Assembly: GCA_035771175.1 (NCBI GenBank)
Contig: CM069593.1
Coordinates: 36,747,741-36,811,740, forward strand
DNA length: 64,000 nt
Reading direction: 5' to 3'
Source of the DNA: Paratinospora sagittata
Lineage: Eukaryota > Streptophyta > Magnoliopsida > Ranunculales > Menispermaceae
The position numbers were made by a program, and so were the translations under genes. Below, in pieces: positions 11,711-23,251 of the stretch (positions are counted from its first letter, which is position 1; the number at the start of each line of letters is the position of its first letter). Below the pieces are notes generated by a model. The model made no database searches and was not told the origin of the DNA. It saw nothing but the letters and a program-made list of their open reading frames with translations.

Positions 11711-12439
11711 CAACACTTAGGACCAAACAACTTGCCAATCACTTTGTGTTGTGCCAATAGTTCTTGAAAGTTAGTCTGTGTCAAAATGATTTTTATTTTC
11801 TAATCTTTCAAAGTATTTTTCACTGATACCATATGTACTCAAATGATTTTCATATTGAGCTTATTTTCGTTCTTTCTTTGAAAATCTATTTGATCTGGTA
11901 TCTACTCAAATTCTCAGCACTGATTCACACTTGGTATCATTCTTGCTGAAGATAGAATTTGAGATATAGTTCATGAGAAATACAGTTGTACTTGATTTCA
12001 TATCTTAAGTATTGTATTAAACTATATCAGTAGTTGTGTTAACTACTGAACACCGAACCAAAAGTTTTCATACATATATTCTATATATATTTTGAAAATT
12101 GTCCGTGGCTTTGATTTCCACCAGTCCTCTATTTTTAACGTCAATATTTGTTTAGTATAGTTTATCTTTCGATAAAGCACTGATTTTCATATCATATCAT
12201 TCATGCTTTTCGAAACTGCACTTGAGCAATATCGAACATTGAAAGGTAAAAGACAGAAGGTGTATTTCAACTTAGCATTACCTATTTCACATTTCATATC
12301 TTTGTAATACTATGTATTGTGCTTAATGTAAAGTGTTTTACTGCGTTAGAACCACCCAACATCTTAGTGTTGTAATGCTGGTGTGTTTCTGGATTGAAAC
12401 AACTAGGACAAGTGAAGGTAGTTCACTTGATGATTTCAG

Positions 12440-12860
12440 GATTGAAATCAGGTAGGTTATCTCTTAGCTTGTAAAAGAGAAAACGGTTCATCCTCATCCA
12501 GTAAAAGGGTAGGTGTGTCCATAACCTTAAAAAAGATAGGTTATCTCTTAGCCTTAAAAGAGAAACCGGTTGTTCCTTATCGCGCAAAAGGATCATGGTT
12601 CTTCCTTAGCCAGTAAAAGAAACATGGGTTTCTCCTCATCCCGAAAAAAGGAAATATGGTTCTTCCTTAGCCAGCAAAAGGAACATGGGTTTCCCTCATC
12701 TTCGAAAAAGAAAAATTGGTTCTTCCTTAACCAGTAAAAGGAACATGGATTTTTTCCTAATCCCGAAAAAAGGAAAATGGTTCATCCTTAGCCCATGAAA
12801 GGATAGGTTTGCCTTTAACCTGTAAAAGGGCAGTTGTAACGGTTTAGTTCTCACCCGTAA
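12440..12860 (+). repeat. Minisatellite-like block in LTR downstream of TATA
   Basis: Degenerate tandem units of roughly 28-33 bp with the core GGTTCTTCCTTAGCCAGTAA, followed by AAGGAACATGG. Each unit holds the inverted pair TTCCTT / AAGGAA. Related but different units occur in the other LTRs, such as the TTCTCACACCCGTAAGTTGA units at 23755-23960. Confidence 0.7.
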
Positions 12861-13083
12861 GAAAATCATTTAGTAGATTGAGTAAATCCTAATCGGGATA
12901 TTAGGTAGTAGACATAGGCTTGGCCGAACCACTATAAATCTGTGTGTCAAACGTTTGCATTTTAGTTTGTGCTCTAATTTGCATCCAATTCTGATACACT
13001 CATGTAAATCACTAAGTTATTGGAAGATAAATTTAAAATTGACCATCACACCCAATTCACCCCCCTATTGGGTGGGACCAACA

Positions 13084-13445
13084 TCTTTGTCTTTCTCATT
13101 TTTCCTAAGCAAGGAAATCACCCCAATACGGTTAGCAAGTTATGGGCCTCTATCAACCTGCTTGAAAAGTAAATCAACCATGGTATATCGCTTCCCCTTC
13201 TACAGTTATCACCTCTTTCCGAAACAAGGATGCGTTCACAACTTCAATAAATAATCCACCCGCGGTGGGTTCACTGTCCATTTCCTATCAGAGATACTTG
13301 GTTTTTTAACAATATCCCTTAATCTTAAAAGCCTATTCCAAGGTCAATTATTATCCTCCTTTTTCCAAAATAAGTCCATATTGAGTTGATTTTATGAAAA
13401 TAAGCGTGAACCTAATTTATACACATACTTTTTCTTTTGAAACTA
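13084..13445 (-). pseudogene. LINE ORF2 remnant, first part
   Basis: The minus-strand reading has WVHAYFHKI near the beginning, and then PWNRLLRLRDIVKKP. This fits the region before zf-RVT in plant LINEs (a WIHxYYIKG block followed by W-x-KxLKLRDxV). Stops interrupt every frame. It continues beyond solo LTR B at 9825-10141. Confidence 0.45.
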
Positions 13446-13478
13446 CCCACCAAATGAGCTTTTGATAAGAATCCTTTA

Positions 13479-13762
13479 TGTTGGACCATATACCGAGCAC
13501 ATGGCATGTCAGTCATGTTAGTCTTGCCCAGTGAGATGTAATACGTACCAGATCGATATACCGACCTGTTCTTGACAGAGAATACTATTTTACTCAACCG
13601 TGCACACAGCCCGAGCCATGGCCGGTTCTACCGACCAGCTGGATGCGTTATTCACCATTATAACCAGTTCAACATTAAAGAGTCCCAGGTCGGCAGATTT
13701 GGTTACCGACCTGGATGACCGGTCAGCGACTATAGAACAAGAAGATCAGGTCAGTAAGACAT
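13479..13762 (+). mobile_element. 5' fragment of Tat-like Gypsy LTR
   Basis: Begins TGTTGGACCATATACCGAG and follows the LTR at 28442-29366 closely for 284 bp, until it is cut by the Copia LTR at 13763. It is probably the 5' LTR of the element whose 3' LTR is at 28442. The flanking 5-mers CTTTA (13474-13478) and CATTA (29367-29371) differ at one base. Confidence 0.7.
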
Positions 13763-14816
13763 TGTTAACTCAATCAATCCCATGATATAAATGTTTTGAT
13801 GATTCCAAATATCTCTGGTTTGTGTATCTAATGATTTTGTCAAGTGTTTCAGATTTATCAAGAATCAAGATCAGGGAACTATGCTCACAAGCCTATTGGA
13901 TATCACAAGTAAAGTTCTGAGTCTGTCACTACTTAGAATGTGAAGTCTATTGATCAATTTGCTCTCAACAAGATTTGATCGATTTTGATGATTTTTAAAG
14001 TATTTGATGATTTTTAAAGTATTTGATTTGATTAGAAAATATCATGATTTCAATCATGTTTTGTCGAACCTTAATCAAGAAATCAGAAACTATTTTTATA
14101 GAGTCTTTCAAGACGCTAATGTTTTAGCAACACCCTCCTGGATTTGATAAGTCAGAATGCTAATAAAATATTAGAACGCTCAAGGTTGAATTGAACTAAT
14201 TCATAAGGATGCTTACTTGTAAGTAGCGACCTCCCTTTAGTCAACCTTTGAAAGTGTTAGGACGCTAACTCAACTTTAGCTCGTTGAAAGTTCTCTTAGT
14301 TTTAATTGATTTCTATCTTTAAGGATACCAATAATTATAAGTTGAATAAACTATCAGGACGCTACTTGTATAGGAGTGCCCTCATCCTTAAAATCAACTT
14401 AATAACTTTCAAGACGCTTACTATCCTTCAGCGCACTTAATATTGTTTTAAAATAGTGTTCAAATTTCAGGACACTCACTTGTGAGTAGTACCCTCGTAC
14501 TTTTAATGTTTTAAAACAAAGCAAGGCGCTAATAGTCGATTAGTGCCCTCAGGATTTAAGTCGTTCAATTGTCATAGTAAGTCAGGATGCTTACGAGTTA
14601 GTAGCGCCCTCATTTCATCGTTCGGTAGGACGCTGATGCTACATGAGCGTCCTCAAAGGAATGAAACGACAAAAATGATATTTCTATTGTTCTGACATGT
14701 ACATCTTTTTTGCCACATTTTCAGAACAACTTTTCGTACAAAAATCAACTTTTTGTATTTGTAAGAGATATTCTCAGATTCATGAACCACGTCTCTTAAA
14801 CTTTCTTTATTTGTGA
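13763..14816 (+). mobile_element. Copia 5' LTR (copy D), first part
   Basis: Begins TGTTAACTC at 13763 and aligns with the solo LTR at 55042-56957. It carries a GGACGCT/AGCGCCC palindrome cluster at about 14100-14670. It stops at TTTGTGA (14816), where an 8.4-kb insertion begins; the LTR resumes at 23252. Joined, the two parts would make an LTR of about 1.98 kb. Confidence 0.82.
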
Positions 14817-15664
14817 TGTCACGACCCACTATACACGACATCATGACCGGCACGGAAACCTCCGAGTATACCCTCCGTTGGTACACCCGGCGTCCCTTCA
14901 GCCTATGACACATATACGAATCCCCAAAATCAAATACAGTACAATCCATAAAAACATCCATCTAACATGATCATAAATGAAATAAAATATTATATCTCCA
15001 AGTTACCAAATATAAAATTTCAAAGTTTACAAAATACTACAAACCCGACACATCCCAACTATGTGTTAACTATACATATACTAGGTGTTATCGTGTACAT
15101 AATTATCAAATTACAAAATTAAATGTACAACACCTACATGAAACAAAAACAAGGGACGCTACGCAGTCAAGCCTTCCCTTTCCTTTTTCTATCAGATCCT
15201 GAAAGAAGAAGGTGAGGTGTGAGCTACAGCCCGCTCAGTGAATGTATTTACAAGTGGCATATACGTGCATTTAATAAAAACATGATAAGATCATAAATCA
15301 TTGAAATATCATGATGAGGAAATAGATTACATGCGTGCTAACATAATGGATCAAGTCATACATAAGACAATGCATAACATTTGTAATCATACTCATGCAA
15401 TCCTAACACCTCCTGAGTACAGGGGTTCAAGGCTGGTGCGCTACACAGTACCTGAATACACACACAATACTTGTATCCTAATAGGATTTCTGGGGTTGTG
15501 CAGCACGTAGGATTAGCCTAAACTAACCTACCCATACACAAGCCATAAAACCCTCCGTCAGGTACACAACTGGGATAGCCGCCAGACTTACGAGAATTTC
15601 CAAAAAGAGGAAATTCTAACTAGGAGCCTCAACCCAAATTGTCATCCTAATGAATTATGCTCAG
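14817..15664 (-). mobile_element. Gypsy LTR fragment (3' LTR of the deleted element)
   Basis: The minus-strand LTR end GGGTCGTGACA lies at 14817. The fragment matches the reverse complement of about 22045-22892 and of 17471-18360. At 15664 it passes straight into RT coding sequence, with a short shared GAGC at the junction, so the first part of this LTR and the end of pol were lost in one deletion. Confidence 0.65.
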
Positions 15665-16651
15665 CTTGGCATACAGCCTATGCTCCAACAATGTCTTCAA
15701 AGTAACTCTAAGATTAGATCCATAAACATAGCTGGTGCATTAGACAACCGAAGGGCTTCACCAGAGTCTATACATCGTCCGGAAAGCAGTTTTCGGCACA
15801 TCCTCATCTCTCATCCTCAACTGATGGTACCCAAACCTCAAGTCAATCTTCGAAAAGAACTTGGCCCCAATTAATTGATCAAACAAGTCATCAATATGAG
15901 GAAGTGGATACTTGTTCTTGACAGTCACCTTATTCAGCTGACGGTAATTTATACACAAACGAAGACTCCCGTCCTTTTTCTTGACGAACAACACAAGTGC
16001 TCCCCAAGGTGACATGCTAGTGGAAATAAATCCCTTGTTCATCAGCTCATCAAGTTGGGCTCTGAGTTCATTCAGCTCTTTCGGTGCCATACGATACGGT
16101 GGAATGGAAATGGGTTTAGTCCCGGGCATCTACTCAATGATAAAGTCTACCTCTCGCCTAGGCGGCAAGTCAGGTAACTCATCAGGAAAAACCTTTGGGT
16201 ACTCGCAGACTACAGGAATGTCTGCTAGCTGAATACTATGACCCACATCATCCACTGGCGTCAAACTCGCCATCGTAGCAACCTCATCATCAGTGGCTAA
16301 TCTACCCTGGGTAGGTGGTCTCTCAGCAAGCTCTAAATCAAGACCTCCCGGAAACTCAGTAGGATTCCGATTCTTGAAGGCTTTCATAACCCTCTCATAG
16401 CTGTCCTTCTCTGCCAGCTCAGCCTCAGTCTCCCCAACTACGGCATGCTGGACCCCAGCTGGTCCTGCCTGCTCTGCCTGATCCCCTGCTACTGTTGCCA
16501 CACTACTGTGCTCTACAGCCGCTGCTACATCACCCTGCGGTGGTGGCCTAACACCCTGCGTACGGCCTAGCAACTCGAGAATCTGGGCCTGCTGCTGCTG
16601 AGTGGCCTCTATGACTACCTCTATACGCCTAAGGCGTTCCTCTAGGTCCAT
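15665..16651 (-). pseudogene. Ty3/Gypsy gag start fused to reverse transcriptase (deletion derivative)
   Basis: The minus-strand frame opens at ATG 16651 (MDLEERLRRIEVVIEATQQQ), a typical Gypsy gag N-terminus. After about 105 codons it jumps in frame into the pol sequence before RT (EYPKVFPDELPDLPP), and continues through [14 protein letters not shown], a [14 protein letters not shown] block, [14 protein letters not shown] and [10 protein letters not shown]. The only stop in that frame before 15758 is one TAG at 16130-16132, where related elements usually have Leu. After 15758 there is a further internal deletion: a short LLEHRLYAKL piece follows and then LTR. Missing are most of gag, the zinc knuckle, the protease active site, the RT FLDD motif, RNase H and integrase. 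It is not functional, but the in-frame fusion keeps a long open frame. Confidence 0.8.
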
Positions 16652-16832
16652 GGTTGATCCTGTTTTTTCTTCTCTTGTAAATATCTGAAACTCACAATAA
16701 GGAAAGCTCAATCAGGATCACAATCCAGGAAAAGTTACCCCTAAGATAACTACCTATAATCATACTCATAAAGGTAATCATAATGTCATATAAGTCTTTT
16801 ATTTTTTTAAGGATTTTAAACTTAAAACACTA

Positions 16833-16844
16833 TCTCTGATACCA
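16833..16844 (-). other. Primer binding site (initiator tRNA-Met)
   Basis: TGGTATCAGAGA on the minus strand, 4 bases past the LTR end TGACA at 16849. It fixes the polarity of this Gypsy element. Confidence 0.75.
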
Positions 16845-16848
16845 TAGT

Positions 16849-17470
16849 TGTCACGACCCACTATACGTGACGTCATGAGCGACACGAAAACCTCCGAGTA
16901 TACCCTCTGTTGGTACACCTGGCGTCCCGTCAGCCAATGCCACATATAAATAATCCAAAAATGAAAGAACACTCACACTTGATTGGCTAAGTCTAGCCAA
17001 TCCAATCACCAAAACTCTCTAATTGACTAAACGGGTTCAAGATCAATCACAACACCTGGAAATAACATGGTTCACACAACTGAAAATCAGTCATAAAGTG
17101 TGTCAAAACCCCTTGTTCAAACCCAATCTAAAGTCAACTAGATTCTAAACTTTGGCTTAGCATGTATGTAATGTATGACTTGATCCATTATGTTACCATG
17201 TATGTAATCTATTTCGTCATCATGATATTTCAATGATTTATGATCTTATCATGTTTTTATTAAATGCACGTATATGCCACTTGTAAATGACATACATGCT
17301 AACATAATTCAAGTCATACATAAGACGATGCATAACATTTGTAATCATATTCATGCAATCCTAACACCTCTTGAGTACAGGGCTTCAAGGCTGGTGCGCT
17401 ACACACAGTATTGAACACACACACAATACTCTTATCCTAATAAGATTTCGGGGGTTGTGTAGCACGTGAC
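16849..17470 (-). mobile_element. Rearranged Gypsy LTR copy
   Basis: Starts like 14817 (TGTCACGACCC) and follows the LTR to about 17160. It then switches to an inverted piece (17163-17290), back again to a direct piece (17290-17460), and joins another LTR end segment near 17463. At least three breakpoints lie within 600 bp. Confidence 0.55.
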
Positions 17471-20040
17471 GTCATGACCGGCACGGAAATCTTTGAGTAT
17501 ACCCTCCGTTGGTACACCCGGCATCCCGTCAGCCAATGCCACATATAAATAATCCAAAAGTAAAATAACACTCACACTTGTTAGCCATGTCAACATATAT
17601 GAATCCCCAAAAAGAAATAAAAGTACATCCTTAACAACCAACTAACATGATCATAATGAAATAAAATATTACTTCTTCAAATTTTTACAAATATAAAATT
17701 CCAAAGTCTTAAAAATGATACAAAACCCAACACATCCCAACTATGTGTTAAATATACAATTACTAGGTGTTATCATGTACATAATTATCAAAATACAAAA
17801 CTAAATGTACAACACCTACATGAAACAAAAACAATGGACGCTCCGTAGTCAAGCCTTCCCTTTTCCTTTTCTATCAGATCTTGAAAGAATATGGTGAGGT
17901 GTGAGCTACAGCCAGCTCAGTGAATGTTATCTACAAGTGGCATATACGTGCATTTATAAAACATGGTAAGATCATAAAACAGTTGAAATATCATGATGAC
18001 GAAATAGATTACATACATGCTAACATAATGGATCAAGTCATACATAAGACGATGCATAACATTTGTAGTCATGCTCATGCAATCCTAACACCTCCTGAGT
18101 ACCGGGGTTCAAGGCTGGTGCGCTACACACAGTACCTGAACACACACACAATACTCGTATCCTAATAGGATTTCTAGGGTTGTGCAACACGTAAGATTAG
18201 CCTAAACTAACCTACCCATACACAAGCCATAAAACCCTCTGTCAGGTACACAATTGGGATCGCCGCTAGTCTTACGAGAATTTCCAAAAAGAGAAAATTC
18301 CAACTAGGAGCCTCAACCCAAATTCTCATCCTTCAACCCAAATTCTCATCCTAATGAATTATGCTCAAATGTATTTCATGAAATATTAAAACATGCATAC
18401 CATCATACATAAGCTTTTAAAACATTTCTATACTACAATGCCACATGTAAATAATCCAAAAGTAAAACAACACTCACTCTTGATTGGCTAAGTCTAGCCA
18501 ATCCAATCGCCAAAACTCTCCAATTGACTAAACGAGTTCAAGATCAATCACAAGACCTGGAAATAACATGGTTAACACAACTGAAAATCAGTCATAAAGT
18601 GTGTCAAAACCCCATGTTCAAACCCAATCTAAAGTCAATTAGATTCTAAATTGATTACCCCCTTAAGCCAATTTTCATATTGCCCAACTTGATCATTTAG
18701 ACTCAATTAAACTAAGATTGACCTAAATTGAATGTAATAGGGTGATCTCATGATCCAACCACTAATATACATGAAATTTAATTATAATTAGGGTCAATTA
18801 GACTATACATCAGTCAATTTCATCAATTGACTAAGTCTTGTTCAAAATCCCCAATTAGGCCAATATAAAACATAAGGTCAAAATGAACTAAGTCATATCA
18901 ATTTAACATAGGTTCTAACATTTTAAACTCATGATTCTACTCAATTTAGGTCCAATTAAACAATCCCCAAGTCAATTTCATAAATTGACTTGATTGGGTG
19001 AAAAGTCTCAATTTGGGCAAAATCCCCAAATTACATGCAAAATTGCCAAAGTACATGAAACATGTCAAATACTTAGCCTAGTTCAAAATTAGTCAACCTT
19101 AAGGTGTCCATTATGAGAACCCACTGAATTCAATCATCAAATAACCCTAATCATGTCCAATTAGACCTACATTGCATAATTTTCCAGATTTTATATCAAG
19201 AGCATCAAAAGCCCCAAATCTGAAAATTTTCATACATAGGCCATATTGTCAATTTTACACGAGGCCACCATACATCGCCCCAAAATTTACTGATATAACA
19301 ACATGGTTTCATTCACAATGCCACCTAGAACAACATAGTTGACATGCATGACTTTTGGAAAAGCCTAAGGCCACGAACCAAACAATGACCATTTACACTA
19401 ATCCATATGATTTCACCATTAAAATCTCAAGCTAAATACATGAATCAGCCCCTAATACTGATCAGTCCATCATAGATGGCATGCAAAGCTTCAGTCAAAG
19501 TCTAGGTCAATGAACCAAGACTAGGTCATTTGTACTAAACCTTACCAATTTCTTATTAGAAATTGGGGTTTTTGCCTTTAGAGGGTTCCCAACACACTCT
19601 AAACACACATATCAAACATGCAAAGCATTTGGACAACATTTGATTTCCACTACCCCTTCAAATCTAGGTTTCATACAATGCATGCATCAAAACAACACTA
19701 GTATGCATGAACCAAAGAGATTGAAGGAAGAACAGTGAGGAAAAACATGCAAACCTTAGGGATTTTGAGCAATGAGTAAATGAGCCTAAAATTACGTTTT
19801 GGTTGCTTAAATAGACAAGCTTGGGCACACAACTAAAAGTTGCCAAAAACTATCAAAAAATTAGTTTTCCTGTTGCAACACTTGCACTTAGATAGTCAAT
19901 TGCTTGCAAAATACCCACCAATTTAACATCTTAACCATACAAACCTTGCATGAGTCAGTTACCAACATTCTGGTAAATCTTCAACTCAATCCAACGGTGG
20001 GATTGCGAGATCTAACTATTTGATCATTTTGACCCATAGT
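17471..20040 (-). repeat. Left arm of 2.5-kb inverted repeat (Gypsy LTR)
   Basis: Pairs with 20431-22892 in reverse complement. Anchor points are the blocks around 17820-17880 and 22500-22570 (GGACGCTCC.CAGTCAAGCC), 18480-18660 and 21780-21960, and 19850-20010 and 20470-20640. Orientation is that of an LTR on the minus strand. Confidence 0.75.
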
Positions 20041-20430
20041 GTACCCGTAGAGTACACATATACATATTCGTATACGTATGTGTATATGTATTTTGATGCT
20101 CGAAGCACGTAAGTACTAGTGTCTTTGCATGATTTTAGGTCATAGAGAGTGCGCATAAAGTTTTGGAACCAACGGAGACCCGTTCGACGTCAAAACATGT
20201 CGAAACAGTGTTTTGCATCCAGTGGAGCTCGCTCCATGGAGGAAGAAATTTCTGTCACAAATTACATCAATGGTTTGATATCCTAGATCCGTGGTTCGAT
20301 TGAGCTGAAATTTTTTCAGCTCATTCTTATCTGATAAATCTTCATTCTGTTCGGTGAAGATCTTGATCGGAGTTACCAAGTGTGAGTTATAAGACTCCAA
20401 ACACTATTTCACGGAATTTCGGACTTTCTT
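20041..20430. other. Centre of the large inverted repeat
   Basis: This 390-bp spacer has no counterpart in the arms. It includes a small AT-rich palindromic stretch of TATACG-type words near 20050-20090, and no coding frame I recognise. Confidence 0.5.
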
Positions 20431-22892
20431 ACGCAGTTTTGATCAAACAATTGGTTCTCATAATTCCACCGTTGGATTGCGTTGAAGGTTTACCAGAATG
20501 TTGGTAACTCAATCATGAAACTTTTAAACGGTTAAGATGTTAAATTCGTGAGTAGTTTTCATGAAATTGACTATTTAAGTGAAAGTATTGCAACAGGAAA
20601 ACTGATTTTTTAACAGTTTTTGGCAACTTTTAGTTGTGGGCTCAAACACTTCTATATAGGCTATTGACTCGGTTTTTTCAGCTCATATGCACATCTTGCA
20701 CTTGAGAAAAAGGAGAGAAGTGCTGGAAGAGAGAAAGGAGAGGAAAAATTAGGGTTTGGTGGTTTCTTGCTCAAGAACACCTAAGGTTTGCATTTTTCCT
20801 CCATTTCTTCCTTGAATCTCTCTATTAGTTGCATGATACTTTTATTTTGAGCATGAGGGTTTCAATTTGATGCATGCATTGTGATGAACCTTGGATGGGT
20901 GGAAGAACAAAGTTGGAGTTGAGTCTTGCATGTCACATATGTGTGAATAGAGAGTGTTAGGAGAACACTAATAGTGAAACCCCCAATTTTTAGCAAGAAA
21001 TTGGAAGGGTTAGTTCAAATGACCTATACTTAGTTTATGGCCTTAGACTTTTTCAAAAATCTTTGCATGTCAACTATGTTGACCTAGTGGCCATTGTGGA
21101 TGATTCCATGTTGCAAGATCAGTAAAATTCATGGCTGAACATGGTGGCCTAGTGTAAAATTGGCAATATGGCCTATATATGAAAATTTCTAGATTTAGGG
21201 CTTTTGATGCTCTTGATATAAAATCTGGAAAATTATGCAATGTAGGTCTAATTGGACATGATTAGGGTTGTTTGATGATTGAATTCAGTGGGTTCTCATA
21301 ATGGACACCCTAAAGTTGACTAATTTTGATCTAAGCTAAGTATTTGGCATTTTTCATGTACTTTGGCAATTTTGCATGTAATTTGGGGATTTTGCCCAAA
21401 TTGGAACTTTTCACCCAAAGCAAGTCAATTTATGAAATTGACTTGGGGATTGTTTAATTGGACCCAAATTGAGTAGAATCATGGGTTTAAAATGTTAGAA
21501 CCTCTGTTAAATTGATATGACTTAGTTCATTTTGACATTATGTTTTATATTGGCCTAATTGGGGATTTTGACCAAGACTTAGTCAAGTGATGAAATTGAC
21601 TTGATATATAGTCTAATTGACCCTAATTATAATTGAATTTTATGTATATTAGTGGTTGGATCATGGGATCACCCTATTACATTCAATTTAGGTCAATCTT
21701 AGTTTAATTGAGTCTAAATGATCAAGTTGGGCAATATGGAAATTGGCTCAAGGGGGTAATCAATTTAGAATCTAATTGACTTTAGATTGGGTTTGAACAT
21801 GGGGTTTTGACACACTTTATGACTGATTTTCAGTTGTGTGAACCATGTTATTTCCAGGTCTTGTGATTGATCTTGAACCCGTTTAGTCAATTGGAGAGTT
21901 TTGGCGATTGGATTGGCTAGACTTAGCCAATCAAGTGTGAGTGTTCTTTTACTTTTGGATTATTTATATGTGGCATTGTAGTATAGAAATGTTTTAAATG
22001 CTTATGTATGATGGTATGCATGTTTCAATATTCCATGAAATACATTTGAGCATAATTCATTGGGATGACAATTTGGGTTGAGGCTCCTAGTTGAAATTTC
22101 CTCTTTTTGGAAATTCTCGTAAGTCTAGCGGCGATCCCAGTTGTGTACCCTGCAGAGGGTTTTATGGTTTGTGTATGGGTAGGTTAGTTTAAACTAATCC
22201 TACGTGCTGTACAACCCCATAAACCCTAATAGAATACGAGTATTGTGTGTGTGTTCGGGCGTTGTGTGTTGCGTACCAGCCTTGAACCCCCGTACTCAGG
22301 AGGTGTTATGATTGCATGAACATGATTACAAATGTTATGCATCGTCTTATGTATGACTTGATCCATTATGTTAGCATGTATGTAATCTATTTCATCATCA
22401 TGATATTTCAAATGTTTTATGATCTTACCATGTTTTATAAATGCACGTATAAGCCACTTGTAAATAACATTCACTGAGCTGGTTGTAGCTCACACCTCAC
22501 CATCTTCTTTCAGGATCTGATAGAAAAGGAAAAGGGAAGGCTTGACTGCGGAGCGTCCCTTATTTTTGTTTCATGTAGGTGTTGTATATTTAGTTTTTTA
22601 TTTTGATAATTATGTACATGATAACACCTAGTAATTGTATATTTAACACATAGTTGGGATGTGTCGGGTTTTGTATCATTTTGAAGCCTCTGAAATTTTA
22701 TATTTGGTAATTTGGAGAAGTAATATTTTATTTCATTGTGATCATGTTAGTGGGTTGTTAAGGATGTACTTTTATTTCTTTTTGGGGATTCGTATATGTA
22801 TTCGAGAGCTGACGGGACGTCGGGTGTACCGACGGAGGGTATACTTGAAGGTTCCCGTGCCAGTCATGACGTCACGTAGAGTGGGTCGTGAC
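20431..22892 (+). repeat. Right arm of 2.5-kb inverted repeat (Gypsy LTR)
   Basis: A plus-strand LTR that ends GTGGGTCGTGAC at 22892. A TATA-like CTATATAGG is present at about 20652, followed by a purine-rich leader, so this arm includes the promoter part of the LTR. After the LTR end comes ACTATG, as in the region between LTR and PBS at 16845-16850, and then unrelated sequence. Confidence 0.72.
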
Positions 22893-22918
22893 TATGAACC
22901 AATTACATAAGGTCTTTT

Positions 22919-23246
22919 TGTCACACCTGGGTTGCACACAGTGCCCCCTACCCAGGGTGATGAGTACCCCCCGCAGGGCATACTGCAGCTATTATGGTTC
23001 CAATTGGCTCAGTGGTTACTCAGATTGCAAAATCAACCTATATGAGGTTTGAGGTTCGAATCCGGGGGAGGCCCTGTGCTATTCATGATGAACAGTGTGG
23101 ACAAATGATCCCGGGGGTACTAGACGCTGTAGGCGGGCTGTGTACTGGGATGAGACAATATTATGGTTCCATAATGGCTGGAGTATGCCCTGCGGGGGTA
23201 CTCATCACCCTGGGTAGAGGGCACTGTGTGCAACCCAAGTGTAACA
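22919..23246. mobile_element. Palindromic element with tRNA-like Pol III boxes (single unit)
   Basis: The left end is TGTCACACCTGGGTTGCACA; the right end read inward is TGTTACACTTGGGTTGCACA. The terminal inverted repeats extend about 80 bp. Inside lie an A-box-like TGGCTCAGTGG (23003-23013) and a perfect B-box word GGTTCGAATCC (23053-23063), about 50 bp apart as in tRNA-derived SINEs. The left arm is shortened, so only one promoter remains. The sequence is related throughout to the units at 50114-51086. The 16 bases just left of it (TACATAAGGTCTTTTT) recur, in reverse complement, at the junction 50619-50634. Confidence 0.7.
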
Positions 23247-23251
23247 TGTGA

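Larger units (their letters stand above)
10142..13083 (+). mobile_element. Solo LTR, Copia-like family 1 (copy B)
   Basis: The LTR is 2942 bp, from TGTTAACC at 10142 to GGACCAACA at 13083, with a perfect 5-bp duplication TCTTT (10137-10141 and 13084-13088). It matches the reverse complement of 649-3552 over its whole length. Order on the plus strand: a start region with TTTTGATGATCACAAACAA; a palindrome cluster (10741-11352); a TATA box CTATAAATAC at 11701-11710; a tandem repeat block (about 12440-12860); and the AATTCACCCCCC tail. The same start and tail motifs occur in the other Copia-like LTRs of this window. No PBS or coding region adjoins it. It interrupts a LINE remnant. Confidence 0.9.
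14817..23246. mobile_element. Palindromic composite of Gypsy LTRs and a tRNA-headed palindrome
   Basis: The insertion is framed by a perfect 5-bp duplication TGTGA (14812-14816 and 23247-23251) within a Copia LTR. It begins TGTCACGACC and ends GTGTAACA. From left to right it holds a Gypsy LTR fragment on the minus strand; a gag-RT deletion derivative (15665-16651); a primer binding site; a second LTR copy that is rearranged (16849-17470); and then two arms of about 2.5 kb in inverted orientation (17471-20040 and 20431-22892) around a 390-bp centre. At its right end is a separate palindromic element (22919-23246). Because the target duplication encloses everything, the whole may have inserted as one unit. 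Serial insertion followed by rearrangement is the alternative. Confidence 0.7.

Noticed and set aside
22999..23070. tRNA gene
   Set aside because: A and B boxes are present, but no cloverleaf with anticodon and acceptor stem can be formed; it is the head of a palindromic, SINE-like element.
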